Origin: Toxotes chatareus
Lineage: Eukaryota > Chordata > Actinopteri > Toxotidae
Length of the DNA stretch: 64,000 nt
Direction of reading: 5' to 3'
Assembly (NCBI GenBank): GCA_016801885.1
Contig: CM028891.1
Coordinates: forward strand, 19,242,017 to 19,306,016
In this document: in pieces, positions 31,922-43,121 of the stretch
How positions within the stretch are numbered: the stretch's first letter is position 1
How the letters are laid out: every line of letters starts with the position of its first letter
Program-made: the position numbers and the translations under genes
The notes under the pieces: generated by a model
Told to the model about the DNA's origin: nothing
Databases searched by the model: none
The model's input: the letters and a program-made list of their open reading frames with translations, nothing else

Positions 31922-34900
31922 ATGGCAGAGACAGTGAAGTATGTGGACGACGAACACAAGAGCATCTTCCTGAAGCTGCTGAACGAGCAGCGACTGGAGG
32001 GCGAACACTGCGACATCGCCGTGGTGGTCGAGGATGTGAAGTTCCGGGCTCATCGCTGTGTACTCGCCGCCTGCTCCAACTACTTCAAAAAACTTTTTAA
32101 AAAACACGAGGTATACTCAGATATTCACAGCACGCTCCAGCTACCTCAGGAAGTCCTGCTCTGTCCTCTGTGCTCACAGGGACACGCACTCAGTTCAGCT
32201 GAATTCACAGTGAAGCTGTTCGCATTCACGTTTCTGTTTCTGTGTCAAACATGTATGAAGCAGAGACTAAAACAGAACAGAAACAACAGAGACTGAAATC
32301 TGCCTTTTCTGTAAACTGTGAATACTCTAAAATGCTCTGCGTGTCTTTGTACCTGGTCAGGTGGACAACTCGTCTGTGATCGAGATCGACTTCATTCGCT
32401 CTGATATCTTTGAGGAGGTGTTGAATTACATGTACACTGCAAAGATCTCAGTCAAGAAGAGAGACGTCAACCTGATGATGTCATCAGGACAGATCCTCGG
32501 CATCCGCTTCCTCGACAAACTCTGCTCTCAGGTAACACTCACACACACAGGTAAGAGTAACACACAGGTAACTGCTGAGTTATCCAGCAGTGTTCATGTT
32601 TGTGTTGTCAGCAGCAGCGTGGTGATGACTGCTGGTCAACGTGTGTTCATACAGTTAGTAACCAAACACAGACGGGGTGACCAGGGAGACCTAACCCTAA
32701 CCCCCCCACCCTGTCCTCCTCCTCCTCTCTCACTCACTGCCAACATGATGATGCTTTCATGTGTCCTCAGAAACGAGATGTATCATCAGAGGACAAAGAG
32801 AAGTTTCCCTACGACATCGTAAAGATGGCGCTGCCGCCCGAGGCTCAGCTGGCGGCTGAGTCTGAGGTACAGTTTTAATTATCAGTAATGATCGGTGATT
32901 ATAGGTCTGTCACATGATGGTCCAAGCAGCGTCACAAAGGCCACACCTGTTTCCACCTGTAATCTCGTTTGGCAGAATTGTGAAATATGCAGAACCCACT
33001 GCGAGTCCAGTATCATGCCCCACCTCACGACCACAGGGTGGCGCTTTTGTTGCAAACTCATGAAATGAGATTGCCAACTAGCATATCATACACGTGTCAT
33101 GTGTCCAGCTGCCTGCTGAGGTCATATAAACCCCAGGTGCAGCTCCACCCACTGCTCAGGCACATCTAATCTCTGAGTCGTCTGCGTCTGGGTCTGTGCC
33201 ATTTCTCACAGTCATGATGATCATGTGTGTGTTCAGGTGCTTGGGGAACACGATGACACGCCCACAACAGACGATCTCGTTGAGGCATCAGCCAATCAGG
33301 AGCTAGATAAGTCTCCCAGTGCAGCACTGCGTGTCCAGGAGGCCATCCTGAAAGAACTGACCAATGAGGACGTACACAAGGTACACACACATTCTTGTCT
33401 CACTGTCCCTGTGGGGTACACTCATTAACATAATGCATTCTCTAACCAGTACAACCCCTAGCCCTGATTCTAACCTGAACCCTACAGCAGGAGTCTCTGT
33501 CCATGGTGACCCCATTTTTTGTCCCCAGGGGAACTGTGGCCCCATGGGCCAGTGTACATTTTGGGCAAGTTCCCCACCAAGTTATAAAAACAGGGCCACA
33601 CACACTCGCACACAGTTGAACTGCTGTGCTGCTTCTGTCCTCACTTTGGAATAATGGCCTTTATGATGGTTCTTTACGATACATGTACAAACAGGTAAAC
33701 AGCACTTGTAACTACACCTGTGTGACCTCTCCAGGTGACCTGCTATGACCAGGATGTGGTGACAGAGATGGAGGCAGAGCCTAAAGAGCTGGGGGCGGAA
33801 CATCATGCCACACAGACTCTGACATTTGCCGACAGTATGGGAGAGGTGAAGGACGAGCAGCCGCCTGGTTGGTCAACGGCAACAACTGACATGAAGTTTG
33901 AATACCTGCTGTACGGACACAGAGAACAGCTTGCCTGCCAGGTGTGTGGGAAGACCTTCCAGGACGAGAGCAGACTTAGGTTTGTTCCATACAGTTGGTC
34001 ATCACACCTGTTTAACAAATCTGTCAGCACACCTGGATCATAGACCTGATTAAGATCTCTGTTTTTAGGAAACACGAGAAGCTTCATTCAGCAGAGCGTC
34101 CATTCGCCTGTGAGATCTGTTCCAAAGCTTTTACAACACACGCTCACCTGAAAGGTACAAACACACCTGTACTCAGGTACAATCATCTGAGCACTGATGT
34201 GTTCAGATGCATGGTGAGATACCTGCTCTGCAGAAACAGCAGTGTGATGCTGTGGATAGTGTCGTGTGTTTTTATTCTTTCTCTGAGGTAAAGTGTTTGG
34301 TTCTGTTTTCACCTGTGTGTCCCAGAACACCTGAAGATCCACACGGGCTTCAAACCTTACAGGTGTGATGTTTGTGGGAAATCATTCATTCGAGCTCCAG
34401 ACCTGAAAAAACACGAACGGGTTCACAGCAACGAGAGACCGTTCGCCTGCCAGATGTGTGACAAGGTGAGCTCGTCTGTCTGCCTCCTACCTTTCTGTAT
34501 GTCTCTTTTACCTGTCTGTGTCTCACCTGTCTGCTCACCTGTCTCTTTCATCTGTCTGTGTCTCACCTGTCTTTCTGCAGGCATTTAAACACAAGTCCCA
34601 CCTGAAAGACCATGAGAGGAGACACAGAGGAGAGAAACCATTCGTCTGTCCTTCCTGCACCAAGGCTTTTGCCAAGGTACTCCTGATGCTGCTGGTACTA
34701 CACTACAGTACTCACAGTACTGTACTCACTGTACTACAGTACCGACAGTCCTACTGTGCAGCAGGTGTATTCGTACCCATGGTATGTTCAGTGTCACTCT
34801 GTACTTTCAGGCGTCAGATCTGAAGCGTCATGAAAACAACATGCACAGTGAGAGGAAACAGCTGAATCCACTGCAGAGCGACACAGAGACACTGCAGGCT

Positions 34901-34951
34901 GCTGCCATGGCTGCAGAGGAGCAACATCTGGACAACATCAGCTGTTCTTAA
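31922..34951 (+). CDS. zbtb14: Zinc finger and BTB domain-containing protein 14 (ZF5)
   Basis: Nuclear transcription factor, mainly a repressor. Coding exons: 31922-32110, 32361-32531, 32771-32866, 33237-33380, 33735-33979, 34069-34154, 34326-34465, 34581-34676, 34811-34951; all GT/AG and in phase, 435 residues (human 449). The BTB domain covers about residues 20-120 (EGEHCDIAVVVEDVKFRAHR, ILGIRFLDKLCSQ), followed by an acidic linker with LRVQEAILKEL and MGEVKDEQPPGW. Five C2H2 fingers run from about residue 268 to 407: CQVCGKTF, CEICSKAF, CDVCGKSF, CQMCDKAF and CPSCTKAF, all with paired Cys and His. Identity to mammalian ZBTB14 is very high throughout. The start MAETVKYVDD aligns with human MSETIKYNDD. 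In mammals I recall the coding region lying in one exon; here eight introns of 89-370 bp interrupt it, several inside zinc fingers. Confidence 0.94.
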
Positions 34952-34978
34952 CATCTGGACAACGTCAGCTGCTCCTAA
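34925..34978 (+). repeat. 27-bp tandem duplication spanning the zbtb14 stop codon
   Basis: 34925-34951 encodes the last eight residues HLDNISCS plus TAA. 34952-34978 repeats it with three substitutions and would encode HLDNVSCS plus TAA in the same frame. The second copy is now 3' UTR. Confidence 0.9.
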
Positions 34979-35435
34979 TTTTCACTGTATTGATAAGAAT
35001 ATTTTCACTGTACCTATTGACTTATTTTTAATGCAGACCTTTAATGAAGTTCTGTTTGTAGGATAGTTTTTCCTCTGAACAGTGAACATGAACTGATGAC
35101 CTCGATGAGCATGTGATTGGTAAACATGGCTGCTGCTCTGTGACCTCCTCCTTTTCCTCTGGCTTCCTGTATGATCTGGAATCTTTGTAAATGTACAGAT
35201 TTGTTTGTCAGTCTGAACCAAACTCCATACAGAAAGTGGTGGATTTTGAAGCTGCTGGTTTGTGCTGTCGTATGTAAAACTGTCGCTCTGTTCTGTTTAA
35301 TAAGCAGAGCTGCTGGGTTTTAAACCACGCCTATTTTATTTCATTAGGTTTCATCACCATCACTAAACTACAGGAGCCCGGAGTGGACACATTAAGTCAC
35401 AGGGCTCTGTTTCCATGGTGCCGCTCTAACAGCAA

Positions 35436-35441
35436 AATAAA
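35436..35441 (+). other. Candidate polyadenylation signal of zbtb14
   Basis: AATAAA 485 bases after the zbtb14 stop codon. Confidence 0.5.
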
Positions 35442-35607
35442 CCCTTTTAATTAAAACCTCACACGTGTTCAAATAAGCATCATTATGTTCTGAACACATT
35501 CTGTGTGTTGATCAGAACGTTCTCTGGTTTACTCTGCGTTCTCTCTGTTTCATCGATCTGTTCAGTACGATCGAACAAACAACACATGCAAAATACAGTC
35601 CTCGCTT

Positions 35608-35613
35608 TTTATT
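35608..35613 (-). other. Candidate polyadenylation signal of arhgap28
   Basis: AATAAA on the minus strand, about 320 bases after the arhgap28 stop. The zbtb14 signal on the opposite strand is only about 170 bp away, so the two genes end tail to tail almost touching. Confidence 0.55.
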
Positions 35614-35934
35614 GTTCACAATAAGTTTATAAAACATGTTTGATAAAAATCAAACTGAACACTTTAAGTTTAAAGGAGACGTTTTCTCCATTTGACGAAT
35701 GATGGTGTTGCTGCTGTGATGTCATGTGTCAGCTGCTGTTTGATTTTACAGGTGAGGTGGTAAGGCAGACTGTAAGACTGGTGAGACAGACTGGGCAGGC
35801 AGTGAGACAGGAGGAAACCTGTGGAACAGCTCAAACAGGAGGTAAGACAAGTTGGGAGACGTGACAAAGTGTAAGATGTGGTGAGACAGGTTGGAACCAG
35901 TTTGGGGACAAGAGGTGAGACAGGTGTTAGACTG

Positions 35935-38900
35935 TTAGGGTTTGATGAGCCATTCACAGTGAGGATTGACTCTGTAAACGTCCAACAGAAGACAGTCTGG
36001 ATGGAGACGACGCTCACCTGAAAGACAGAGACAGGTTTTAATATTCTTAGTATCTTTTCATACCTGTTCAGCAGGTGTTCATATGTTAATGTTATGATCA
36101 GACTCACAGATGTTTCCTCCAACTTCATACAGACTCTGAACAGGACTGATGGTAGAGAGACAGACAGACAGGGAGAGAGAGAGGCGGGATAAATGACAGA
36201 TCTTTCTACTTTTTACTGAATTGTGTGGTCTGATGAGGACATTCCTGTCTGATGAGGACGCTCCTGTCTGATGAGGACACTCACAGCTTTGGTTCAGATC
36301 TGGTTTTATCATCGTGACATTGACAAGAAGAGTCCTCACATGTACAGAAGACCAACGTGTGTGTGTTACCTGTTCTCACACTCGAAGCGGGCGATGATGT
36401 CTTTGGCTTTAGTTTGTCCGTCAAGTTGTATTGCCGTGGAAACCTTGGTGTTTAGGGGGGCGTGAACTCTGATCACACCTTCACACAGTTCCGTGATCTG
36501 CATGCACACACACAGGTGTGATGCCACATTGATGACATCGGCAAACAGGTGAACTCTCAGGTCAATTTAACATGGCCTGGTTCTCAGGTCTCTGTCTTAC
36601 CTGGTTTTTGTCGTTCTTGTCATTCTTCCTCCTCAGCAGTCGTCTCTTTGTCCTCGCCAGGTCAAACTGTTTCTGATTGGACGCCTGGTTCATCTGTCTC
36701 ACCTGAGACAGCAGGAAGTTTGGGACCTATCACAAAAAAACAGGAAGGTATGTCACAGGCAGGTGAGACAGCAGTGCCACTGTGACTTTGTGTCCTGAGA
36801 CTCACGGTCCACAGCAGGTCCTGGTGTGTGATCATTAGCCGGACCAGGTGAGCTCCGCCCACTGCCTCCTCCATTTCCTCCCGTCGCTTGATGATGGAGA
36901 GCTTGCTGCCACGGTGATGGAAGGAGAACAGGTTGGGCGCCATTACCATGGAGACGTTCCACAGGGACATCCGGTTCTGTTCCTGATGAGAGACAACCTT
37001 ACGCAGGAAGACCAGCAGGGCCTGTAACCATGGAAACAGATCCAGGTTTATCTGTAACCATGTAAACAAATCTACATTTACCTGTTACCTGTAAACATGA
37101 AAACAGACCTGGGTTTATTGGTTACCAAGGAAACAAGTCCAGGTTTACCTGTAGCCAGGGAAACAGGTCCATGAAATTTAAGTTAAAGAAACAGATGCAA
37201 AGATTTAAGGTGGACACATATTCGTGACCTTTATGGTCCAGACACACAATACACTGTAACTTTATGATTTATGTATATATGTATTTTTTTATTTGGGTGT
37301 GGTCAGAAGAGTTTCACCTCTAACCACACCCACCTGGAGTACACCTGTGCATCACTGCATCCAGCTGAGAATCACAGGAGGTCTTTAACATTTTATGTGA
37401 TCACAGAACACCTGCACTGAGAACACCTGCTGCCGCTGCGATGGTCTGAGTGTTTGACTGAACCTCACGTCCTGATGGACTCCGTGTTCTGAATTGTGTG
37501 TCAGTGTAAATGTTGTATTTACTCTGAGTGCGTCTCTGTTGGCCTCTGGAAGCAACAACGACAGCAGCTGCAGAGCCTGAACCTGATGGACCACAGACGA
37601 GACACCTGCAGAGACAGACAGGGACAGTTCAGGCTGGACAGGGATAGTTTAGCCTGGAACGTTTTCATTTACTTTGAATCAGGATTTACACATAACTCAC
37701 ATCTGATCGAAGCATTTGTTGATTTGTCTGCTGTTAATAGAATTAGAACCCCGAGAAGAAATAAAACGTGTGTTAGCCCCTCCCCCCAAACCTTTTACCT
37801 GAGACTCCAATATTTTTACGGTGTATCGTGTAGTCCTCACATTGTGAGGACTACACGATACACCTGTGGGGTCATTGTTACAATCATTGTTAGGTTAGGG
37901 CTTGGTGTGTGTGACCATTGTACTGAGGACATGTTGTCTGGTCCTGTCACCTTCAAATGGTGTTTGAGGGTTCAGACCTGGTTTTAGGGTTCAGGTTAGA
38001 AACAGGTTCAGGTCAGCTTAGGGGCCAGGGATCGCATCATGTCAACGAGGGTCCTCACACCTAATGTAAGTTCAGAGTGTGTGTGATTGGTGTGTACCCA
38101 GCACGGAGCGGTAGGTGGACAGGTGTGTGTGTGTCAGCAGAGGTGTCGGCAGCTCTCTGATGAAAAGCTTCAGCAGACTTGCAGCGTCCACCTGTCTGAC
38201 CCCAGACCAGTCGAAGGCCCCACCACACCTGTCTATCTCTCTACGCAGATACTGCAGAAAGACAGAAAGAGACCGACAGGTGTTCACTCGTGTCCTACAA
38301 AAAAATAAAACCACAGATGGATTCTAATCTGATGAGACATTTTAAACTGGTGTGACATTTGTTAGTGGGAACTACCTTCAGTCTAGCAGCTGATCCTGGA
38401 ACTCTGAGAATCCCTTCAGTCTGCAGGCCGGTCTGCTCTAAAATACACAACAGCTACACACACACACACACGTTTGTCTTTCACCTAAAACTGTCGCAGA
38501 GAAAACATGAAGCGAATGTAGAAAAAACAGCGAGTTCAAAGTTTTGCTTCTGATTTAAACTGGAGAAACTCGCGGTGACTCAGAAATGCACTTCCTGCTT
38601 CAACATCTATAACGTGAACTGTGTTTGTACTAAGTTGTAGGTTTCAGCAGTGAGGATCACTTCCGCGTTCAAAAAGCCCCCCATGTTAAAATAGGCAACT
38701 TTACAGCCTGGTACCGTTTCAGTGTTATTTAGGCTTAAAATTCTTAAATTAGGGCGTGGTTATGTTGAGTGACAGCTCCATAGACAGGAACTAGCAGTTA
38801 GCTCTTTGCTAAAGCATCGGCTGGGCTAGGCGGCTACATCCAGAGGCCTCCGGCTACCTCCAGCGGTTGACAGAGGCTGCAGTGTCCGTGTTTGTTTGCC

Positions 38901-40334
38901 AATGTTCGGATAGGTTTCTGTGACAGTATGGCTTGTTGTAGTGTAGACTGTACTAACCGACCGTCGAAGGAGTCTGTGTCGCAGTTTTTTCGGTAAGTAA
39001 ATTTCTCACTATTTTACCTGGATGTTTGCGCTAATTAGCATGTATTAGCATATTTAGCCGCTAGCTTATGACTTCATTGCCGGTCTCTGGTCGCTGCTGA
39101 TACAGATAGAGGACCGGAGCAGCTAATGTTAGGAACGCTGCTGCGGTGTGTTCCTGCTCTCAGAGTCCGTTTATTGCGGGAAAACTAGGCTACAGTTTTA
39201 TTTGGTCTCATTTTCCTGTTTAAAAAATCCGACATTGCATGGACAGAGCAGCTCCGTCAGTCAGCGGCTGCTGTTGTGTGCTGCTATAACTGTAGGTGGA
39301 TAGTGGGTGGAGGCAGCGGTGAAAGCCGGTAAATATTAAATATTGCTCCGAGCTAAGTGGCCGGTTCCCGTTCGGCTGACCCGTAGAGTAACCGCCTCTT
39401 CGCCACATATAGAAAGTCCACTCCCACTAAAATCCAAGATGGCGCAGCTCCGATGCCCATGGTTTGGTCACAAAACCGACTCCCCGAAACCGATGGGTGA
39501 CATCATGGGGCTGCGTCCATGTTTTACACGTGGTTTGTACATTTTAATAATTAGAGTCACAGGTGACGGACAGCTGATGCTATCGTTTTCTCTGTCTCAG
39601 CTGGCCTGTGGCCAGATTCACGTTCCTCTGTGGGAACATTAGAACCTCCGTTCTATCAGAGAACAGCTGCAGCAGCTCTGAGGTTTTCTTACAGCAGCTG
39701 ATCTGGTCTGAATTTAACTTCATGCTAACCGCTAACCACAGGAACGTTCAGCTGTTAGCACGTTAGCTCAGCAACACGCTAACTTCAGACATCAGCTGAC
39801 ACAGCACTGACCGACAGACAGACAGGCAGGCAGACAGGTTCTTCACCTTCTGGAAGACGACAGGAACTTTGACTCCAGGAAACTTCTTCCTGTCGTTCTC
39901 TAACAGCGAGTTCAGTGGAACACCGAACACACCACTGTCTGATCAACAGAGACAGAGGGACAGAGAGGGACAGACACCGTGTCATTGTGATGTGACTTTA
40001 TAGACAACTGGTTCTGCTTTTTGTACACAGACAAAGTGAGTAACATTAAATTCATTTTAATTCATATTCACCCTCACACTGTTCACACTCACACCTTTCA
40101 CCCTCACACTGTTCACCCTCAGCTGTTTCCAGTTTGATTCTTTAAAACTGTGATGTGAAAATGAAGCACACCTCGTGTCCGGCAGCGTGGCGGGCGGGTG
40201 CGTTTGGTTTGGGCGCCCAGTGAGAGCAGGAAGGTGGAGAGCTCGATGTGAGAAATGAAGCCAAGCCGGGTGAGGTCACATGACGACAGGTCCTCTGCCC
40301 GAGTGAGACCCTGAGAGGGAGAGACAGGTACGAA

Positions 40335-40379
<45 letters not shown>

Positions 40380-42409
40380 GACACATTGGATGTGAATTAT
40401 TCTTCCTGAGGACATCATCATCTCTCATGTCCATCGTCCATCCTGCAGAACTTCATTCAGATTCCTTCTGTTTTTAAATGTCCTTCAGTGACGCCTTCCT
40501 CTCACAGTGATCTAGTGAGAGGAGTCTGTTTATCCAAGGTTCTCTGCAGACAGGAGCTGATCACAGCTGATTCAGCTGCTGTCACTAGGACAGTTTTTAA
40601 CTCACTGAATCCATGGCAACACTGTACTTCCTGTTTACATTCCACAAAACATTTCAGCTGTAGCTCCAAAACGTACAGCAGAGAAGTAAAACCAGAAATA
40701 ACACGAATTACAGAAATAAGTAGAAGCGAGGCATTGGTCTGAGTCGACCATTTTATCGGTTACTCGACTTACCAGCACGTCACTGATGTCATTTCCATGG
40801 AAACACACGCAGTCCCAACAAGTCCCACCCTGTTTGTGCTCTGCCACTCCTTCTGAGTACGGAGAGTCCCTCAGCAGCCAATCAGCTCGTCTCGACCGAC
40901 TGACGGGCAGCGGCGGTGTATGAGGAGGGGAAGGGGTGAGTGGCGGCGAATCAGTCTGTGTCGGCGTGTGTGTGTTTGTGGGGGATGATGGATGTTCAGG
41001 TAGCTGATCCTCAAAAACAAACGTGGGAAGAGTTGGTCGAACTGTAAACACGGAAAAGACACTTTAATCATTCAAATTGAAAAACTGGTCCCAGAACTGA
41101 ACCTGCCAGCTCGACCAACCACACCTTAACCCTGAACAGAGTCCTGACCCCCGTTCTGCAGCCAATCACATGAAGAGAGAGGGCGAGACAGAACCTCACT
41201 TCCTCTAATACTGTGAGACACGTAAGGATCTGAGATCATGTCCTGAGTCCATCAGTCTCCCTGACCCTCAGAGACTGATCGTCCCTCCCCCGTCTCTGTC
41301 AGTGTGGATTTACCTGAACATTACAGTGACTGCATGCGTCTCTGTCCACACTCGTTCCTTACACATGCTGTGGACATTTCTGTCCCGCCTGCTCATGAGT
41401 GGAGTTAATGTCATTGTTATTTTATTGTTTGATATGATTGATGTGTTTACTGTGAACAGCACTGCGTTGGTACTGTCGCTTTCCGATCTGTCATTGCAAT
41501 AAAGCTTATTTGAATTTGACAGTAAACAGTCAAACCTCCAGAACCACCTGAAGGAAGTGTGTGTGTGTCCAGGTTATCTGAGGACAGACAGGTGAGCAGA
41601 CAGACAGGTACCTCTGTGGGTGGCTCGGCGGATGGTTTTGGTGGTGGTGTGGTATCGACTCGGTGGCGACTCGGGGCAGTGAGAACGAGGGGAGGGGCAC
41701 CTGCCTGCTGAGTCATCTTCAGGCTGAAAGAGAAAACGCTGAGTCATGAATCTGTTTGTGCTGCATCATAAGGTCTGTGTTCAGATCCAGTCCACACCAG
41801 TGGACCACCAGTCCACCAGCGCTGTTCTCCTAATGTCTAATCACAGCTGTGCACACGTCTCTGACGTTTGTATATTATGTTTATTTACGGACATAAGTGT
41901 ATGTACAGTGTGTTTAAATAAATGTGTCTCACCTGAGTGAAGACGTCCCGTACGTCTCTGATTGGCTGCCTGTTTCTCTTCTTCAGTGTCTCGTTGTAGT
42001 TGTCCAGCCTCCTCCTCACTGTGGCGGCTTGTTGCCGTGTCAGTGTGGACAGCAGGGCCTCTGCCGGCGGTGGCGTCTCCTCCTCGGATGAGCCCGTCAC
42101 CAGGGAGGATAATCCCGCCTCCGCCAGCCACGCCTCCTCCAGCTCCACCTCTGCAGGTAAACAAAGACAGGTAGAGGTCAGACAGAAAGACGACGTCTCA
42201 CTCTGCTGTAGGTTTGACTTACCGTCCATACTCTTCCTCTCTTCGTCTTCTTCATCTTCTTCCTCCTTCTCCTCCTCAATGCTCTGCACTTCCCTCCAGT
42301 AAGTTTCCATGGCAACACGGCGGTGGTCAGAGGTCACTGTGTGGGGGGTTGGAAGGGGTGAGGAGGAGGAGGAGGAGGGGAGGGAGGTGGTAGTTGTAGA
42401 CGACAACAT
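35935..42409 (-). CDS. arhgap28: Rho GTPase-activating protein, ARHGAP18/28 family
   Basis: Stimulates GTP hydrolysis by Rho-family GTPases in the cytosol/cytoskeleton. Coding exons: 42409-42223, 42150-41933, 41723-41612, 41041-40773, 40310-40172, 39938-39847, 38453-38376, 38251-38098, 37605-37523, 37021-36806, 36726-36601, 36497-36370, a 15-nt microexon near 36323-36309, 36133-36108, 36017-35935; total 641 residues (ARHGAP28 about 729, ARHGAP18 about 663). The N-terminus is Ser/acidic-rich. The RhoGAP domain covers about 310-520, with GVPL, the arginine finger in TEGILRVPG (R356), LLKLFIRELPTPLL and VMAPNLF. The C-terminus has GVIRVHAPLNTKVSTAIQL and LYEVGGN, typical of this family. The microexon is tentative: its acceptor partner reads CAGAG, and skipping it also keeps frame. 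ARHGAP28 rather than ARHGAP18 rests on neighbouring l3mbtl4 and tmem200c. A non-coding first exon may end at 44419. Confidence 0.87.
37820..37864. repeat. 45-bp near-perfect palindrome in an arhgap28 intron
   Basis: 22-nt arms (left arm begins GGTGTATCGTGTAGTCC, the right arm is its exact reverse complement) around a single unpaired central T at 37842. Pairing stops abruptly outside 37820 and 37864. Confidence 0.95.
38690..39650 (+). mobile_element. Transposon relic with a THAP-type first exon, antisense in arhgap28
   Basis: 38928-38992 reads ATG then MACCSVDCTNRPSKESVSQF with a C-x3-C pair, ending at a strong donor (CG|GTAAGTAA), as in the first exon of fish THAP-domain genes carried by DNA transposons. 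The surrounding sequence (AATCCAAGATGGCGCAGCTC at 39430, GACATCATGGGGCTGCGTCC at 39499) has the feel of a repeat. No downstream THAP exon (C-x2-H part) or transposase was recognised. Element limits are approximate. Confidence 0.5.
40337..40378. repeat. (CA)n microsatellite upstream of an arhgap28 acceptor
   Basis: About 40 bp; on the transcribed (minus) sense strand it is a GT tract 27 bp before the exon at 40310. Confidence 0.9.
41165..41522 (+). mobile_element. Degenerate LINE 3' end
   Basis: GAGGGCGAGACAGAACCTCA then CTTCCTCTAATACTGTGAG resembles the E-T-E/P-HFL motif near the C-terminus of fish LINE reverse transcriptases. The end CAATAAAGCTTATTTGAATT is a typical LINE terminus. Frames are broken; the element is dead and lies in an arhgap28 intron on the opposite strand. 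Confidence 0.65.
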
Positions 42410-43087
42410 CCTGTGGAGACAAAGATAAACGGATCCTGTCAGCCAATCAGAGCATCAGATAGATGAAACAGATCCTGTCAGCCAATCAGAGCCATCTCTC
42501 AGTGGTGTCTGCAGGTGCGAGCGTTCTGACCTGGCTCAGTATCGATGCCTGAGGTTGCTGTGTTGACCCCGGGGTCACCTGCACGAACGCTGAGGTTTTT
42601 CTGCCCTTTCATTTATTTTAATGTTAAAGTTTAATTAATGTAAGTTATATTTCATTCTCATGTTCTGAAAACACTGAGAAAAGATGAACGTTGCCTTTTC
42701 TGTTCATCTGTAAACACAACATCTGGCATGTTGTTGTTTCTAACATCTGTTTGCTGGATCCAGGAAACACTGAGACTGAACCAGACAGGAAATGTGCCAC
42801 AGAACCAAAACCAGAAGCTAAAGGAGGCTGAAAAACTCCAGCACCACATTCTGATCCACGTTATTTAAAAATATCTGAAATGTGAGTCTGATGCAGGTTC
42901 ATCAGTCAGACGAGGGAGGTTACAGCTGTGTTTAGGGTTACGTTGTATTCAAGGTGTGAAACTGAACTTTACATCTGTGATTTTATGTCAGAGTCTCTTT
43001 AGAGTTTGTGGTTGTTGGAGATGAAGCTGAGCTCAGATTAAATATTCATCATGTGTTAGAGGAAGTCAGCCTCTTCTAGTGTATTGA

Positions 43088-43121
<34 letters not shown>

